This document shows, piece after piece, positions 7,210 through 14,826 of a stretch of DNA of 28,729 nt (positions are counted from its first letter, which is position 1; each line of letters opens with the position of its first letter). The DNA is taken from positions 1 through 28,729 of the forward strand of contig CAZKPU010000017.1 of the NCBI GenBank assembly GCA_964554715.1, written 5' to 3'. A program made the position numbers and the translations under genes. The notes below the pieces were generated by a model. That model saw nothing but the letters and a program-made list of their open reading frames with translations, was not told where the DNA came from and did not search any database. Origin of the DNA: RXOA01 sp964554715 (lineage in GTDB: Bacteria; Bipolaricaulota; Bipolaricaulia; UBA7950; UBA9294).

Positions 7210-8394
7210 CTAGGACGCGTCTTGCATCAGGGCTTCTTGCCCGGCATGCGTTCCCGCCCCCGGGTTCACGGTACGCCCCAAGCCGTGGAGCGCTCGCTCA
7301 AGAGCCGAGAGTGTGCCGAGAATATCCGTTGGGGCGACGGCGCCCATATGCCCGATGCGGATGGTTCTCTTGCGGATCTCGGGATGCAGCCCACCGGCGA
7401 TGATGATGCCGTGTCTCGCCATCTCGGAGCGCAGCGCAGCCCCGTCCGTTGATTCGGGAAGGTACACCGCGGAGAGTGTGACGGCCCGGTTGCGTTCGAC
7501 CAAAGGGACGTGTCTCAGACCGAGCGCATCAACGCCCGCTTGAAACGCGCGGCTCAGTCGACGGTGGCGATCGAACCGAGCTTCCATCCCCTCGTCGAGG
7601 ATCTGGTCGAGGCTGACGGCAAGCGCCGAGATCAGATTGACCGGCGGTGTGCCAAAGTAGCTGGGCATTCGCTTCTCGTATGCCGCCATGACCGGGAGCC
7701 ACTTCTCCCAGTCGGCGTAGTAGTTGGGTACGGGGGCTTTTCGGTCGGAGAATGCGTTAATCGCTCTTGGGGAGGCGACAAGCAACGCCAGCCCCGGTGG
7801 AACGCCGATCGCTTTCTGGGATGCGGTCAAGACAACATCGATCCCCCATTCGTCTTGACGGATCTCCTCGCCCGCCACGGAGCAGACGCCATCCAGTACG
7901 GTGAGAACGTCGTGCTCCCTCCCAAGGTCTCCGAACGCCCGGGGATCGCTTCGGACTCCGGTGGATGTATCGACGTGCGTGAGCGTCATCAATTTGTAGC
8001 TGGCTTTCGACAACGCCGTCTCGATGTCGGCGGCTTCGACCGTCTGTCCGAGCGGTGCCCGGATCACGGTAACCTCCGCTCCGTATCGCGCGAGCAACTG
8101 CGCGAACCGTTCGCCGAACACTCCCGTGATAACGACCAGCGCTCGATCTCCCGGTTCGATGAGGTTGGCTCCGGCCATATCCATCGCCAAGGTTCCCGAG
8201 CCCGCGACGACGAACGGCTGTCCGGAAGGCGAGAGCCAGACGTCTCGCATCTGTTCGAGAACGTGCCCGAACGTTTCGATGAACCCTGTGGAGACGTAAC
8301 TGATTGTCGGTGCACCCAGGGCCTGCAGAACGGCAGGTTCGAACTCGATCGGCCCGGGGATCATCAAGAGGGATCGTCCCTTTTCGCGTGTCAT
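7210..8394 (-). CDS. PLP-dependent class V aminotransferase (alanine-glyoxylate / serine-pyruvate type)
   Basis: 394 residues from the ATG at 8394, which forms an ATGA overlap with the upstream aldolase stop. The frame remains open to 8655, but that extension is Arg/Ser-rich shadow of the aldolase gene. Features of the class V small-molecule aminotransferases: an N-terminal MIPGPIEFEP, a glycine-rich phosphate-binding turn VAGSGTLAMD near 63-72, D168 (VLDGVCSVAGEE) facing the PLP pyridine nitrogen, and the Schiff-base lysine K194 (TASQKAIGVPPG). The C-terminal RIGHMGA block is intact. Such enzymes transfer an amino group from alanine or serine to glyoxylate or pyruvate. The adjacent aldolase points to glyoxylate-to-glycine conversion. 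The cofactor could be supplied by the nearby pdxST products. Confidence 0.93.
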   Translation of the reverse strand: MTREKGRSLLMIPGPIEFEPAVLQALGAPTISYVSTGFIETFGHVLEQMRDVWLSPSGQPFVVAGSGTLAMDMAGANLIEPGDRALVVITGVFGERFAQLLARYGAEVTVIRAPLGQTVEAADIETALSKASYKLMTLTHVDTSTGVRSDPRAFGDLGREHDVLTVLDGVCSVAGEEIRQDEWGIDVVLTASQKAIGVPPGLALLVASPRAINAFSDRKAPVPNYYADWEKWLPVMAAYEKRMPSYFGTPPVNLISALAVSLDQILDEGMEARFDRHRRLSRAFQAGVDALGLRHVPLVERNRAVTLSAVYLPESTDGAALRSEMARHGIIIAGGLHPEIRKRTIRIGHMGAVAPTDILGTLSALERALHGLGRTVNPGAGTHAGQEALMQDAS

Positions 8395-9317
8395 CGGATT
8401 GGATTCCTTTCGCCGGCGAGCGGCAATCCGGCTTGAGCAAGCAGAGTACGGAGCGTCTTCCGCTGACTCTCGCCGACAGGGAGAAGGGGAGGGCGCACAG
8501 GCCCGCCATAAACGCCGAGAAGGTCGAGTGAGGCTTTCAGCCCGGGAACGCCCCACTGGGAGGTCACGGCCGTATTCAACGGTGTGAGCGCTGTTTGCAG
8601 AGTTGCTGCCGCATCGATGTCCCCTTCGGCAACATGGCGATACAGCTTGACGCATTCCGCCGGTGCCAGGTTGGCAAGAGCAACGATGCCGCCGGTAGCG
8701 CCTGCGGTCAAAGCGGGAAGCAGATAGCCTGCCGATCCCGCCAACAACCGGAACGAGGACGGTGCACCCGCACGGATCGAGATCAGCTTGGCGAGATCGC
8801 CTCCCGAGTCTTTCATCCCCCAGATCCTCTCGTGTTCGGCGAGAGCCAACACGACGTCAACGGGAAGGTCGATCCCCGTGCATCGGGGCATGTTGTAGAG
8901 CAATACCGGAATCGGCGAGGCATCGGCAACAGCACGAAAGTGAGACAGCAACGCTTGCTCGGTCATCTGAGCGCGGTAGTAGAAGGGGGGCAGGACAAGC
9001 GCGGCGTCGGCGCCTTCCGCGGCGGCGGTGATGGTCAGCGTGATCGTGTGCCATGTCGACAGAGATCCTGTCCCGGCGATGAGCGGGTGATGCTCGTCGA
9101 GCGCCCGCCGTGCATCGGCCACGATCGATGCCCGCTCCGCATCACTCAAATGAACCGCCTCTCCGTTGGAGCCGAGAACCACGATTCCGTGAACACCGTA
9201 AGACATCAACCGATCGATATGGCGTTCTAGTCGATCCGGTGCGACTTCATTGTTGTCATCAAACGGCGTCGGGACCGGTGGAAAAACGCCATCCAGCATC
9301 GAGCGAGCTTTCTTCAT
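8391..9317 (-). CDS. DapA/NAL-superfamily aldolase, possibly 4-hydroxy-2-oxoglutarate aldolase
   Basis: 308 residues forming a TIM-barrel class I aldolase. Visible motifs are GSNGE (49-53; canonical DapA has GTTGE), the catalytic Tyr Y141 in LLYNMPRCTGIDL, and the Schiff-base lysine K169 in WGMKDSGGD. True DapA is usually closer to 290 residues with GTTGE. The Ser-Asn in the carboxylate-binding loop and the LPPFYYR segment look more like the HOGA1-type or other 2-keto-acid aldolases. The ATG has AAAGGA upstream. Overlap with a glyoxylate-type aminotransferase supports release of glyoxylate plus pyruvate as the reaction. That assignment is inference; dihydrodipicolinate synthase remains possible. 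Confidence 0.88.
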   Translation of the reverse strand: MKKARSMLDGVFPPVPTPFDDNNEVAPDRLERHIDRLMSYGVHGIVVLGSNGEAVHLSDAERASIVADARRALDEHHPLIAGTGSLSTWHTITLTITAAAEGADAALVLPPFYYRAQMTEQALLSHFRAVADASPIPVLLYNMPRCTGIDLPVDVVLALAEHERIWGMKDSGGDLAKLISIRAGAPSSFRLLAGSAGYLLPALTAGATGGIVALANLAPAECVKLYRHVAEGDIDAAATLQTALTPLNTAVTSQWGVPGLKASLDLLGVYGGPVRPPLLPVGESQRKTLRTLLAQAGLPLAGERNPIR

Positions 9318-9412
9318 GGTGGAATCCTTTCATCGTGCGGGCTTTGCCCGAGTGACGGCATTGTGGGAGCCGTGACCCTCCCGGTTTCGCGGACTCTCTG
9401 TCCAACAGAGGA

Positions 9413-10285
9413 TCATCCCTCATCCCCTTGCGGCTCCGTCTTCGGCGATTCGCACGTTCGCATCGAGCTGTCCCCCCAGTTGAGTTTTTGCGTCAGGATA
9501 CGGAAGAACGGTGGAGCCTTGTCGATGCGGACAAGCCGGGTGGGGACAGACGACTGGAGAATGGTGAGAAGGTCCCCGGGATGAAGGTCGCAAATGGAGT
9601 CTCCGTCCGCAACCAGCCGTGCCGGCGTGAGGCAGCGGACGGTGAGAACCTCATCGGCGGGAAAGAGGATCGAACGGAGGCCGAGCTTGTGGGATGCCAA
9701 CGGGGTGGCGAGGAGGCACGCCGCCGGGGGAACGATAATCGGTCCGCCGGCGGACAGGCTGTAGGCGGTCGAGCCCGTGGCCGTCGAGAACACGATCCCA
9801 TCCCCGGGGTAGGTGGCGACCTGTCCGTCGCGCCAAGAGAGTCCGAGTTCGCAGAACCTTGAATCGGTCACACCGGTCACAACCGCATCGTTCAGGACGG
9901 TCCCGGAGACAGCCCTATCTCCGACTCGGTATGCGATCCTCATCCGCTCCTCGATGCTGTACTGTCCGGCGAGCACGGCTTCCAAGGCCTGGATCAGAGA
10001 ATCCGCCCCGACTTGAGTGAGGAACCCAAGGGTTCCTACGTTGGAGCCGAGGATCGGTATCCCCGAATCGGCCACGTACCCGGCGGCCCGAAGCACGGTT
10101 CCGTCGCCCCCGAGCGCGACGACGAAGGCGCTTGCAGGAACACGATCGGGATCCAGCGGCTCGTTCAGGACCTGAACATCGATCTTCCGGCGGAGGCACC
10201 ACGCATTGAGCACGGATAGGGAAGGGAGGGCACCTTTGCGTTGCGTATTGGCGACGACAAGAAGCTTGGGTTTGCTCTCCTTCAT
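9413..10285 (-). CDS. nadK: NAD kinase
   Basis: 290 residues. Phosphorylates NAD to NADP in the cytoplasm. The hallmark GGDGT is at 59-63 (catalytic D61), followed by LGSNVGTLGFL (79-89), the NDAVV segment in place of the commoner NE, and the conserved GDGIVFSTATGSTAYSLSAGGP block split over 161-182. Length is typical. The start has only a weak ribosome binding site. It lies 84 bp after the permease stop and 95 bp before the aldolase start. Those gaps hold small hairpins (for instance CGGGC-TTT-GCCCG near 9338-9350) without T-runs, so co-transcription on both sides is possible but unproven. Confidence 0.97.
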   Translation of the reverse strand: MKESKPKLLVVANTQRKGALPSLSVLNAWCLRRKIDVQVLNEPLDPDRVPASAFVVALGGDGTVLRAAGYVADSGIPILGSNVGTLGFLTQVGADSLIQALEAVLAGQYSIEERMRIAYRVGDRAVSGTVLNDAVVTGVTDSRFCELGLSWRDGQVATYPGDGIVFSTATGSTAYSLSAGGPIIVPPAACLLATPLASHKLGLRSILFPADEVLTVRCLTPARLVADGDSICDLHPGDLLTILQSSVPTRLVRIDKAPPFFRILTQKLNWGDSSMRTCESPKTEPQGDEG

Positions 10286-10369
10286 GGTTGATCACGCCCG
10301 GAATCCCTGTCGGCGTTTGCCGCTCGACTTCGGATCCGCTGCGATGCTAGCCCGAGATCCATCCCAGTA

Positions 10370-11206
10370 TCAACTCCCCCTGCGGCGGACGTACTTCCAG
10401 CGGCAAAGCACGCGTTCGAGGACATCGATCATGATGTAGAGGATCAGACCCAGGAAGGCCATCATCAGAATGCCGGCAAACGCTTGAGCTTGATTGAACT
10501 GGCTTGACTTGACGAAACTTCCGAGCCCCGGAGCCATCGTTGCCGTTGTCTCCGCAATATAGAGGAACGCCATACCCAAACCGACACTCACTCTTAGGCT
10601 TGTGAGAATCGATGGGAGGGTTGCCGGAAGCACGACATGACGATACACCTGCCATCGCGAAGCGCCGACGGACAAGACGCTTGTAAGATGTTCCTGATCG
10701 ATCAGCTTTGCCGCTCCCCGTGCGGAAACGAGGATCTGGAAGAAGAGCGCCACGGCAACGATGGCCACTTTGACAGGGTTTCCGATCCCGAACACAAGAA
10801 ACAGAAGCAGGATGAACGCGACTTGGGGGATCGGGTACACGATGTAGATGATCGGGGAGACGATCTCGTCAAGCTTCCTCTCATGTCCGATCAGCAGGCC
10901 GAGCGGGTATCCGGCCGAGAAGGCGAGCAGCATCGCCAGGACCAACCGCCACGCGCTGACCCAGAAGTGCCGAAACAAGATCGGAGCAAGTCGAACGACT
11001 TCGGACATCGCGTGGTAGGGATCGGGAAGAAGCGCACGCCCCTTGACGGCCGTGATGATCAGACTTGCGATCTCCCAACACGCAAGCAGAAGGATGATGC
11101 TTACGACGTAGCGGACGATCTGGTGCACGGCGCCCTGATGGCGAAGCCGATCGAACCATCCGGCCCTCTCCGAGGTGTTGGGTCTTCCCTGCCCGGACGT
11201 TTTCAT
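10370..11206 (-). CDS. ABC importer permease (SsuC/TauC-like)
   Basis: 278 residues with about six hydrophobic segments (first near 31-53, then about 82-107, 115-140, 144-162, 205-235 and 240-262). The binding-protein-dependent permease EAA loop is at 177-205 (SVGASRWQVYRHVVLPATLP), which docks on the ATPase. The ATG overlaps the ATPase stop as ATGA. The family transports sulfonates, nitrate, taurine or pyrimidine and thiamine precursors. Nothing in the sequence fixes the substrate. It is the last gene of the three-gene importer. Confidence 0.94.
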   Translation of the reverse strand: MKTSGQGRPNTSERAGWFDRLRHQGAVHQIVRYVVSIILLLACWEIASLIITAVKGRALLPDPYHAMSEVVRLAPILFRHFWVSAWRLVLAMLLAFSAGYPLGLLIGHERKLDEIVSPIIYIVYPIPQVAFILLLFLVFGIGNPVKVAIVAVALFFQILVSARGAAKLIDQEHLTSVLSVGASRWQVYRHVVLPATLPSILTSLRVSVGLGMAFLYIAETTATMAPGLGSFVKSSQFNQAQAFAGILMMAFLGLILYIMIDVLERVLCRWKYVRRRGS

Positions 11207-11934
11207 TCCGCCAACGCCTCCCGCAACGCAGCCACCGTACCGTGAAATGTATCGCTACGGCGGAAGCCAAGATCTCCCATGTGAGGGTTCTCGACCACGG
11301 TCTTCACCGATGCCGGGAGGTTGCTCAACACGATGATTCTCTGCCCGAGAAACGCCGCTTCCTCGATGTCGTGCGTGACGACGAGGAGGGAGAACCCATG
11401 TTTGTGCCACAGCCGCAGGAACAGATCCTGAATCCTCTCTCGCGTCAGTGTATCCAGAGAGGCGAGCGGTTCGTCCATCAACATAACCGACGGTGATGTT
11501 GACAGAGCACGTGCGATGCCGACCCGTCGCTTCATCCCCTCCGACAGCTCAGATGGGAATCGATCACGTACGTCATACAAGCCGAGTTCGCGAAGGACCC
11601 CAGCCGCCGTCTTATCCCGCGGCTCTCTACCCAAGCGTAGGCTTAGATTGGCGTTCTGCCATACGGTCTTCCAGGGCAGTAGCCCTGCGTTCTGTAGGAT
11701 GAGAGCCACATCCCGTCGCGGTTTCACCACGGGTTGATCGTGGATCGAGATCGTGCCTCCGCTGGGTTTCAACAGACCGGCAATCGAGAACAGCAACGTC
11801 GACTTGCCGCATCCCGACGGCCCGATCAGCGCCAACGAGCTTCCTTGATCCATCTCGAGTCGAATCCGATCGACAGCGAGTACGCGGCGAGGACCGCGGC
11901 CGTATGCGATGGAGACATCGTCAATGCGAATCAT
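11203..11934 (-). CDS. ABC importer ATPase (SsuB/TauB-like)
   Basis: 243 residues from the ATG at 11934, which overlaps the binding-protein stop as ATGA. The longer open frame to 12027 adds only unrelated residues. Walker A GPSGCGKST is at 38-46, the Q-loop Gln at 81, Walker B MLMDEP at 151-156, the D-loop SLD follows and the switch His is H188. The signature motif is LSEGM (130-134) instead of LSGGQ, an unusual but not unknown variation in the SsuB/NrtD group. It powers the adjacent permease. Normal length, no accessory domain. Confidence 0.94.
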   Translation of the reverse strand: MIRIDDVSIAYGRGPRRVLAVDRIRLEMDQGSSLALIGPSGCGKSTLLFSIAGLLKPSGGTISIHDQPVVKPRRDVALILQNAGLLPWKTVWQNANLSLRLGREPRDKTAAGVLRELGLYDVRDRFPSELSEGMKRRVGIARALSTSPSVMLMDEPLASLDTLTRERIQDLFLRLWHKHGFSLLVVTHDIEEAAFLGQRIIVLSNLPASVKTVVENPHMGDLGFRRSDTFHGTVAALREALAE

Positions 11935-12956
11935 GGAAGAAACCGATTGTCGAACAGCGTCTCGAGGGTGGGAATACTTCTGATGTAGCCGCGCGAACGC
12001 ATCCAAACGGCGACAGCGTTGAGACATTGTCCATCCAGTCCGACGGGGAGTTCGTACTTGGGAATGGAGAGAGCGTCGAGAACATCATCGGTGATCAGGC
12101 TGGGGTCGGCACCCTGGAAGAACAACGATAGGACCACGGCAAGTCCGGTATCGAGCAGCTCCTCCTTTTCCGAACTGTTGATCCGCTCCACCGCTTCCTT
12201 GTAGGCGCGGTGGAACGCTTCAACAGCGCCCGGATGCTCCGTCACGAAGCCTTGTCGGAACACAACCACGCTCGGCAGCGAGTCGATGCCTGAGAAATCG
12301 GCAAGGGAAACCAGGTCGATCCCCGTTCCCTGCAGGGGTTGGTAGGTGTCGATGTACGCGATATAAGGCTCCGGGAGAACCGCCGCCGGTAGGGCGCGCG
12401 AGCCGACCCAGACCGCCATCTGCAGGAGGTCGGTCCAGTATGTGTACGAGATGTCACGCATCGGACGCAGGCTCTTGGTTTGCAGGAGCTGATCGAGCAT
12501 GTATTCGTGGTCGCTGCAGAACACGGTGGCGATGTTGTAGCCCGAGGAAGCCAGTGCGTCGAAGGAATCGATTCCGAAGGACGCCGGCGACAGAACGGCG
12601 AGTTCGCGATCCGCCCATTCCGGTTGCTGGTATGCAGCGGCGGTGATCACCAGATCCTCCCCCGAACTGGCGTCGAGCAACGCGCGGGTGAGATCCTCCA
12701 TGACCGCGTCGAGGTTGCCGGTTAGAAGTGCCGTGCTGCGCTCCTGATTGTCGGTGATGCCGATCAGCTCCACGGCAACGCCGTGCTCCTCGAACAACCC
12801 CCACTGCTCGGCGTAGGCGATCGGAAGACTGTTGAGCAACGGAGGAAGGCTGATGCGAAGCTTGACCGGTTCTTCCGCCAGGGAAGCGGTGGAAACGATC
12901 GTCGCAAGAAGAAGGGCAACCAGCACAGCAACGACAACACGACCTGCATGAAGCAT
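11931..12956 (-). CDS. Periplasmic substrate-binding protein, NMT1/THI5/SsuA-like
   Basis: 341 residues with a clear Sec signal peptide (hydrophobic 7-25, likely cleaved after ASLA at 27) and no lipobox, implying a soluble periplasmic protein in a diderm. The mature part begins with the pattern typical of the family (KLRISLPPLLNSLPIAYAEQWGLFEEHGV) and retains the LLTGNLDAV segment. Family members bind sulfonates, nitrate, thiamine pyrimidine precursors or similar small anions. I saw no TPP or other known riboswitch upstream to narrow it. A strong AGAGGAG precedes the ATG. First gene of the importer, under the promoter at 12998-13025. Confidence 0.92.
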   Translation of the reverse strand: MLHAGRVVVAVLVALLLATIVSTASLAEEPVKLRISLPPLLNSLPIAYAEQWGLFEEHGVAVELIGITDNQERSTALLTGNLDAVMEDLTRALLDASSGEDLVITAAAYQQPEWADRELAVLSPASFGIDSFDALASSGYNIATVFCSDHEYMLDQLLQTKSLRPMRDISYTYWTDLLQMAVWVGSRALPAAVLPEPYIAYIDTYQPLQGTGIDLVSLADFSGIDSLPSVVVFRQGFVTEHPGAVEAFHRAYKEAVERINSSEKEELLDTGLAVVLSLFFQGADPSLITDDVLDALSIPKYELPVGLDGQCLNAVAVWMRSRGYIRSIPTLETLFDNRFLP

Positions 12957-12997
12957 GGCGTCTCCTCTCGCGCAACGACAGGTGTCGGTATGGCAGG

Positions 12998-13025
12998 ATT
13001 ATACAGAGGTCACACACCACAACAA
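12998..13025 (-). promoter_or_regulatory. Sigma-70 promoter for ABC importer (minus)
   Basis: Read on the minus strand: -35 TTGTTG (13020-13025), a 16-bp spacer and a perfect -10 TATAAT (12998-13003), about 42 bp before the binding-protein ATG. The -35 is weak (3 of 6) but the -10 is consensus. The stretch between is rich in GT repeats. Confidence 0.6.
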
Positions 13026-13048
13026 CTCGTGCCCGTGACACAGGTTCG

Positions 13049-13076
13049 TTGAATGCCCCACAGGATAGAGTAGCAT
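13049..13076 (+). promoter_or_regulatory. Possible promoter for the ABC exporter (plus)
   Basis: TTGAAT (13049-13054), a 16-bp spacer and TAGCAT (13071-13076), 17 bp before the first exporter ATG. That ATG has no obvious Shine-Dalgarno, so the message would have a very short, nearly leaderless 5' end. The divergent importer promoter lies 24 bp away. Confidence 0.4.
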
Positions 13077-13092
13077 TGAAGCTTGATTCCAT

Positions 13093-14826
13093 ATGAGAAG
13101 AACCTTGTGGGGGTTGATCTGGACGTATCGTGGGCGGGTCTTTGCCGGGCTTGTCGCCCTGGTGATGGTCGATGCGGCCGGAATGGGAGTTCCATTGGTC
13201 GTTCGAGACGCGATCGACCGCATCGGGCGCGGAGAGGCAGGGTTGCTGCGAAGCGCACTGTGGATCGTTGCGCTTGCCACCGTGGCGATGCTGTTTCGCT
13301 TCCTTTGGCGATACTTCTTCATCGGAAGTTCGCGGCGGATTGAGCGACGTCTCCGCGCTCAGCTGTTCCGGCATCTGCTCAACCAGCCGGCTTCCTTCTA
13401 TAACGAGCGCCGGACGGGCGACCTGATGGCCCACGCCACCAACGACATCGATGCCGTGACACGCGCCTGCGGATTCGGAGTTCTCACCATCGCGGATCCG
13501 CTTCTCATGATCCCCGTGGCCGTAGGGATCATGCTCTCCATCGATCCCCGGTTGACGCTGCTTGCCGTGCTGCCTCTGCCTCTGCTGACGGCTCTGATGC
13601 TCGGCTTCGGGAAGATCATCCACCGTCGCTTCGAGTCGGTGCAGGAAGGATTCTCGGCGTTGATGGAGAAGGTGCGGGAGAACGTGGCAGGGATCCACGT
13701 TGTGAAGTCGTTTGTGCAAGAAGAAGGCACGGAAGCCGACTTCGCCCGCTCGAATCAGTCATACGTCGATCGAAACATGCACCTGGTACGCGTTTGGGGG
13801 ATGTTTCATCCGTTGATTGAGCTGCTGAGCGGAGCGACGCTCGCCATCATCCTGTGGGTTGGTGGAACCGCTGTGGTGCGCGCGCGGCTCACCCTGGGCG
13901 ACTTCGTCGCGTTCACGCAGTACCTGTCGATGCTGGCGTGGCCGATGATCGGGCTGGGTTGGGCGGTCAACATCCTTCAACGGGGGAAGGCGTCGCTCGG
14001 CCGGATCAACGAACTGCTGGCTGTCGAACCGGCGATCTCCTCGCCGGACGAACCGGAACCGCTTCGAGGTACATCGATCGAGCTACGAAACCTGTCGTTT
14101 CGGTATCCCGACGCAAAAGAGAATACACAGCCCGCGCTTCATCAGGTGAACCTGCGGATCGGTGAGGGAGAAACGCTCGGCATCGTCGGATTGACCGGAG
14201 CGGGAAAGAGCACCCTGGGTTACCTGATTCCGAGGTTGTTCGATCCGCCTCCGGGGAGCGTAAGGATCGGTGGGACGGATGTTCGGAAGCTCGATCTTGC
14301 CGAACTGCGCCGGGCGATCGGGTATGTTCCCCAGGTCCCGTTTCTGTTCCAAGCAACGGTGGCCGAGAACATCGCCTACGGAAACCCGGAGATGGATCGC
14401 GAGAGGGTCGAAGAAGCGGCGCGGCAAGCAGGCATCGACGAAGAGATCCGGAGGTTCCCTCACGGGTACGACACCGAGGTCGGCGAACGGGGGATCTCTC
14501 TATCGGGAGGTCAGAAACAGCGGGTTGCCATTGCTCGCGCGCTGCTGCTCGATCCGCGGATTCTCATTCTCGACGATCCTCTTTCCGCCGTGGACGCCGA
14601 ACGGGAGGAGCTGATCCTCGGAAACCTGCGCGACGTACTCCGTGAGAGAACGACACTGGTCATCGCTCACCGGATCTCCGCCGTTATGCACGCCGATCGG
14701 ATCATCGTTCTTGACAGCGGACGCATCGCCGAGCAGGGAGAGCACCGGGAGTTGGTGGAAGCGGGGGGCACCTATCAACGGATCTGGACGTTGCAGCAGG
14801 CCGAAAGGCAGGTGAGCACGGCATGA
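13093..14826 (+). CDS. Heterodimeric ABC exporter, subunit with degenerate catalytic site
   Basis: 577 residues: an N-terminal six-helix exporter domain (about 1-310) fused to a nucleotide-binding domain (about 325-577). Walker A is GLTGAGKST at 366-374, the ABC signature is a canonical LSGGQ at 470-474, and Walker B ends in D494-D495, so the catalytic Glu after Walker B is replaced by Asp. This is the hallmark of the degenerate-site half of TM287/288, LmrCD or BmrCD exporters. It overlaps its partner by 4 bp (ATGA). It likely exports lipids, peptides or drugs from the inner membrane. Substrate unknown. Confidence 0.95.
   Translation: MRRTLWGLIWTYRGRVFAGLVALVMVDAAGMGVPLVVRDAIDRIGRGEAGLLRSALWIVALATVAMLFRFLWRYFFIGSSRRIERRLRAQLFRHLLNQPASFYNERRTGDLMAHATNDIDAVTRACGFGVLTIADPLLMIPVAVGIMLSIDPRLTLLAVLPLPLLTALMLGFGKIIHRRFESVQEGFSALMEKVRENVAGIHVVKSFVQEEGTEADFARSNQSYVDRNMHLVRVWGMFHPLIELLSGATLAIILWVGGTAVVRARLTLGDFVAFTQYLSMLAWPMIGLGWAVNILQRGKASLGRINELLAVEPAISSPDEPEPLRGTSIELRNLSFRYPDAKENTQPALHQVNLRIGEGETLGIVGLTGAGKSTLGYLIPRLFDPPPGSVRIGGTDVRKLDLAELRRAIGYVPQVPFLFQATVAENIAYGNPEMDRERVEEAARQAGIDEEIRRFPHGYDTEVGERGISLSGGQKQRVAIARALLLDPRILILDDPLSAVDAEREELILGNLRDVLRERTTLVIAHRISAVMHADRIIVLDSGRIAEQGEHRELVEAGGTYQRIWTLQQAERQVSTA

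Noticed and set aside
7510..8436. A 308-codon plus-strand frame opposite the aminotransferase
   Set aside because: Shadow of the class V aminotransferase; Arg/Asp/Gly-rich with no domain pattern.
9338..9350. Small hairpin CGGGC-TTT-GCCCG between nadK and the aldolase gene considered as an intrinsic terminator
   Set aside because: The stem is only 5 bp and no T-run follows on the minus strand.
12454..13719. A 421-codon open frame on the minus strand across the importer/exporter promoter region
   Set aside because: It is antisense to the ABC exporter and out of frame with the binding protein, with low-complexity His/Arg/Asp/Gln composition typical of GC-rich shadows.
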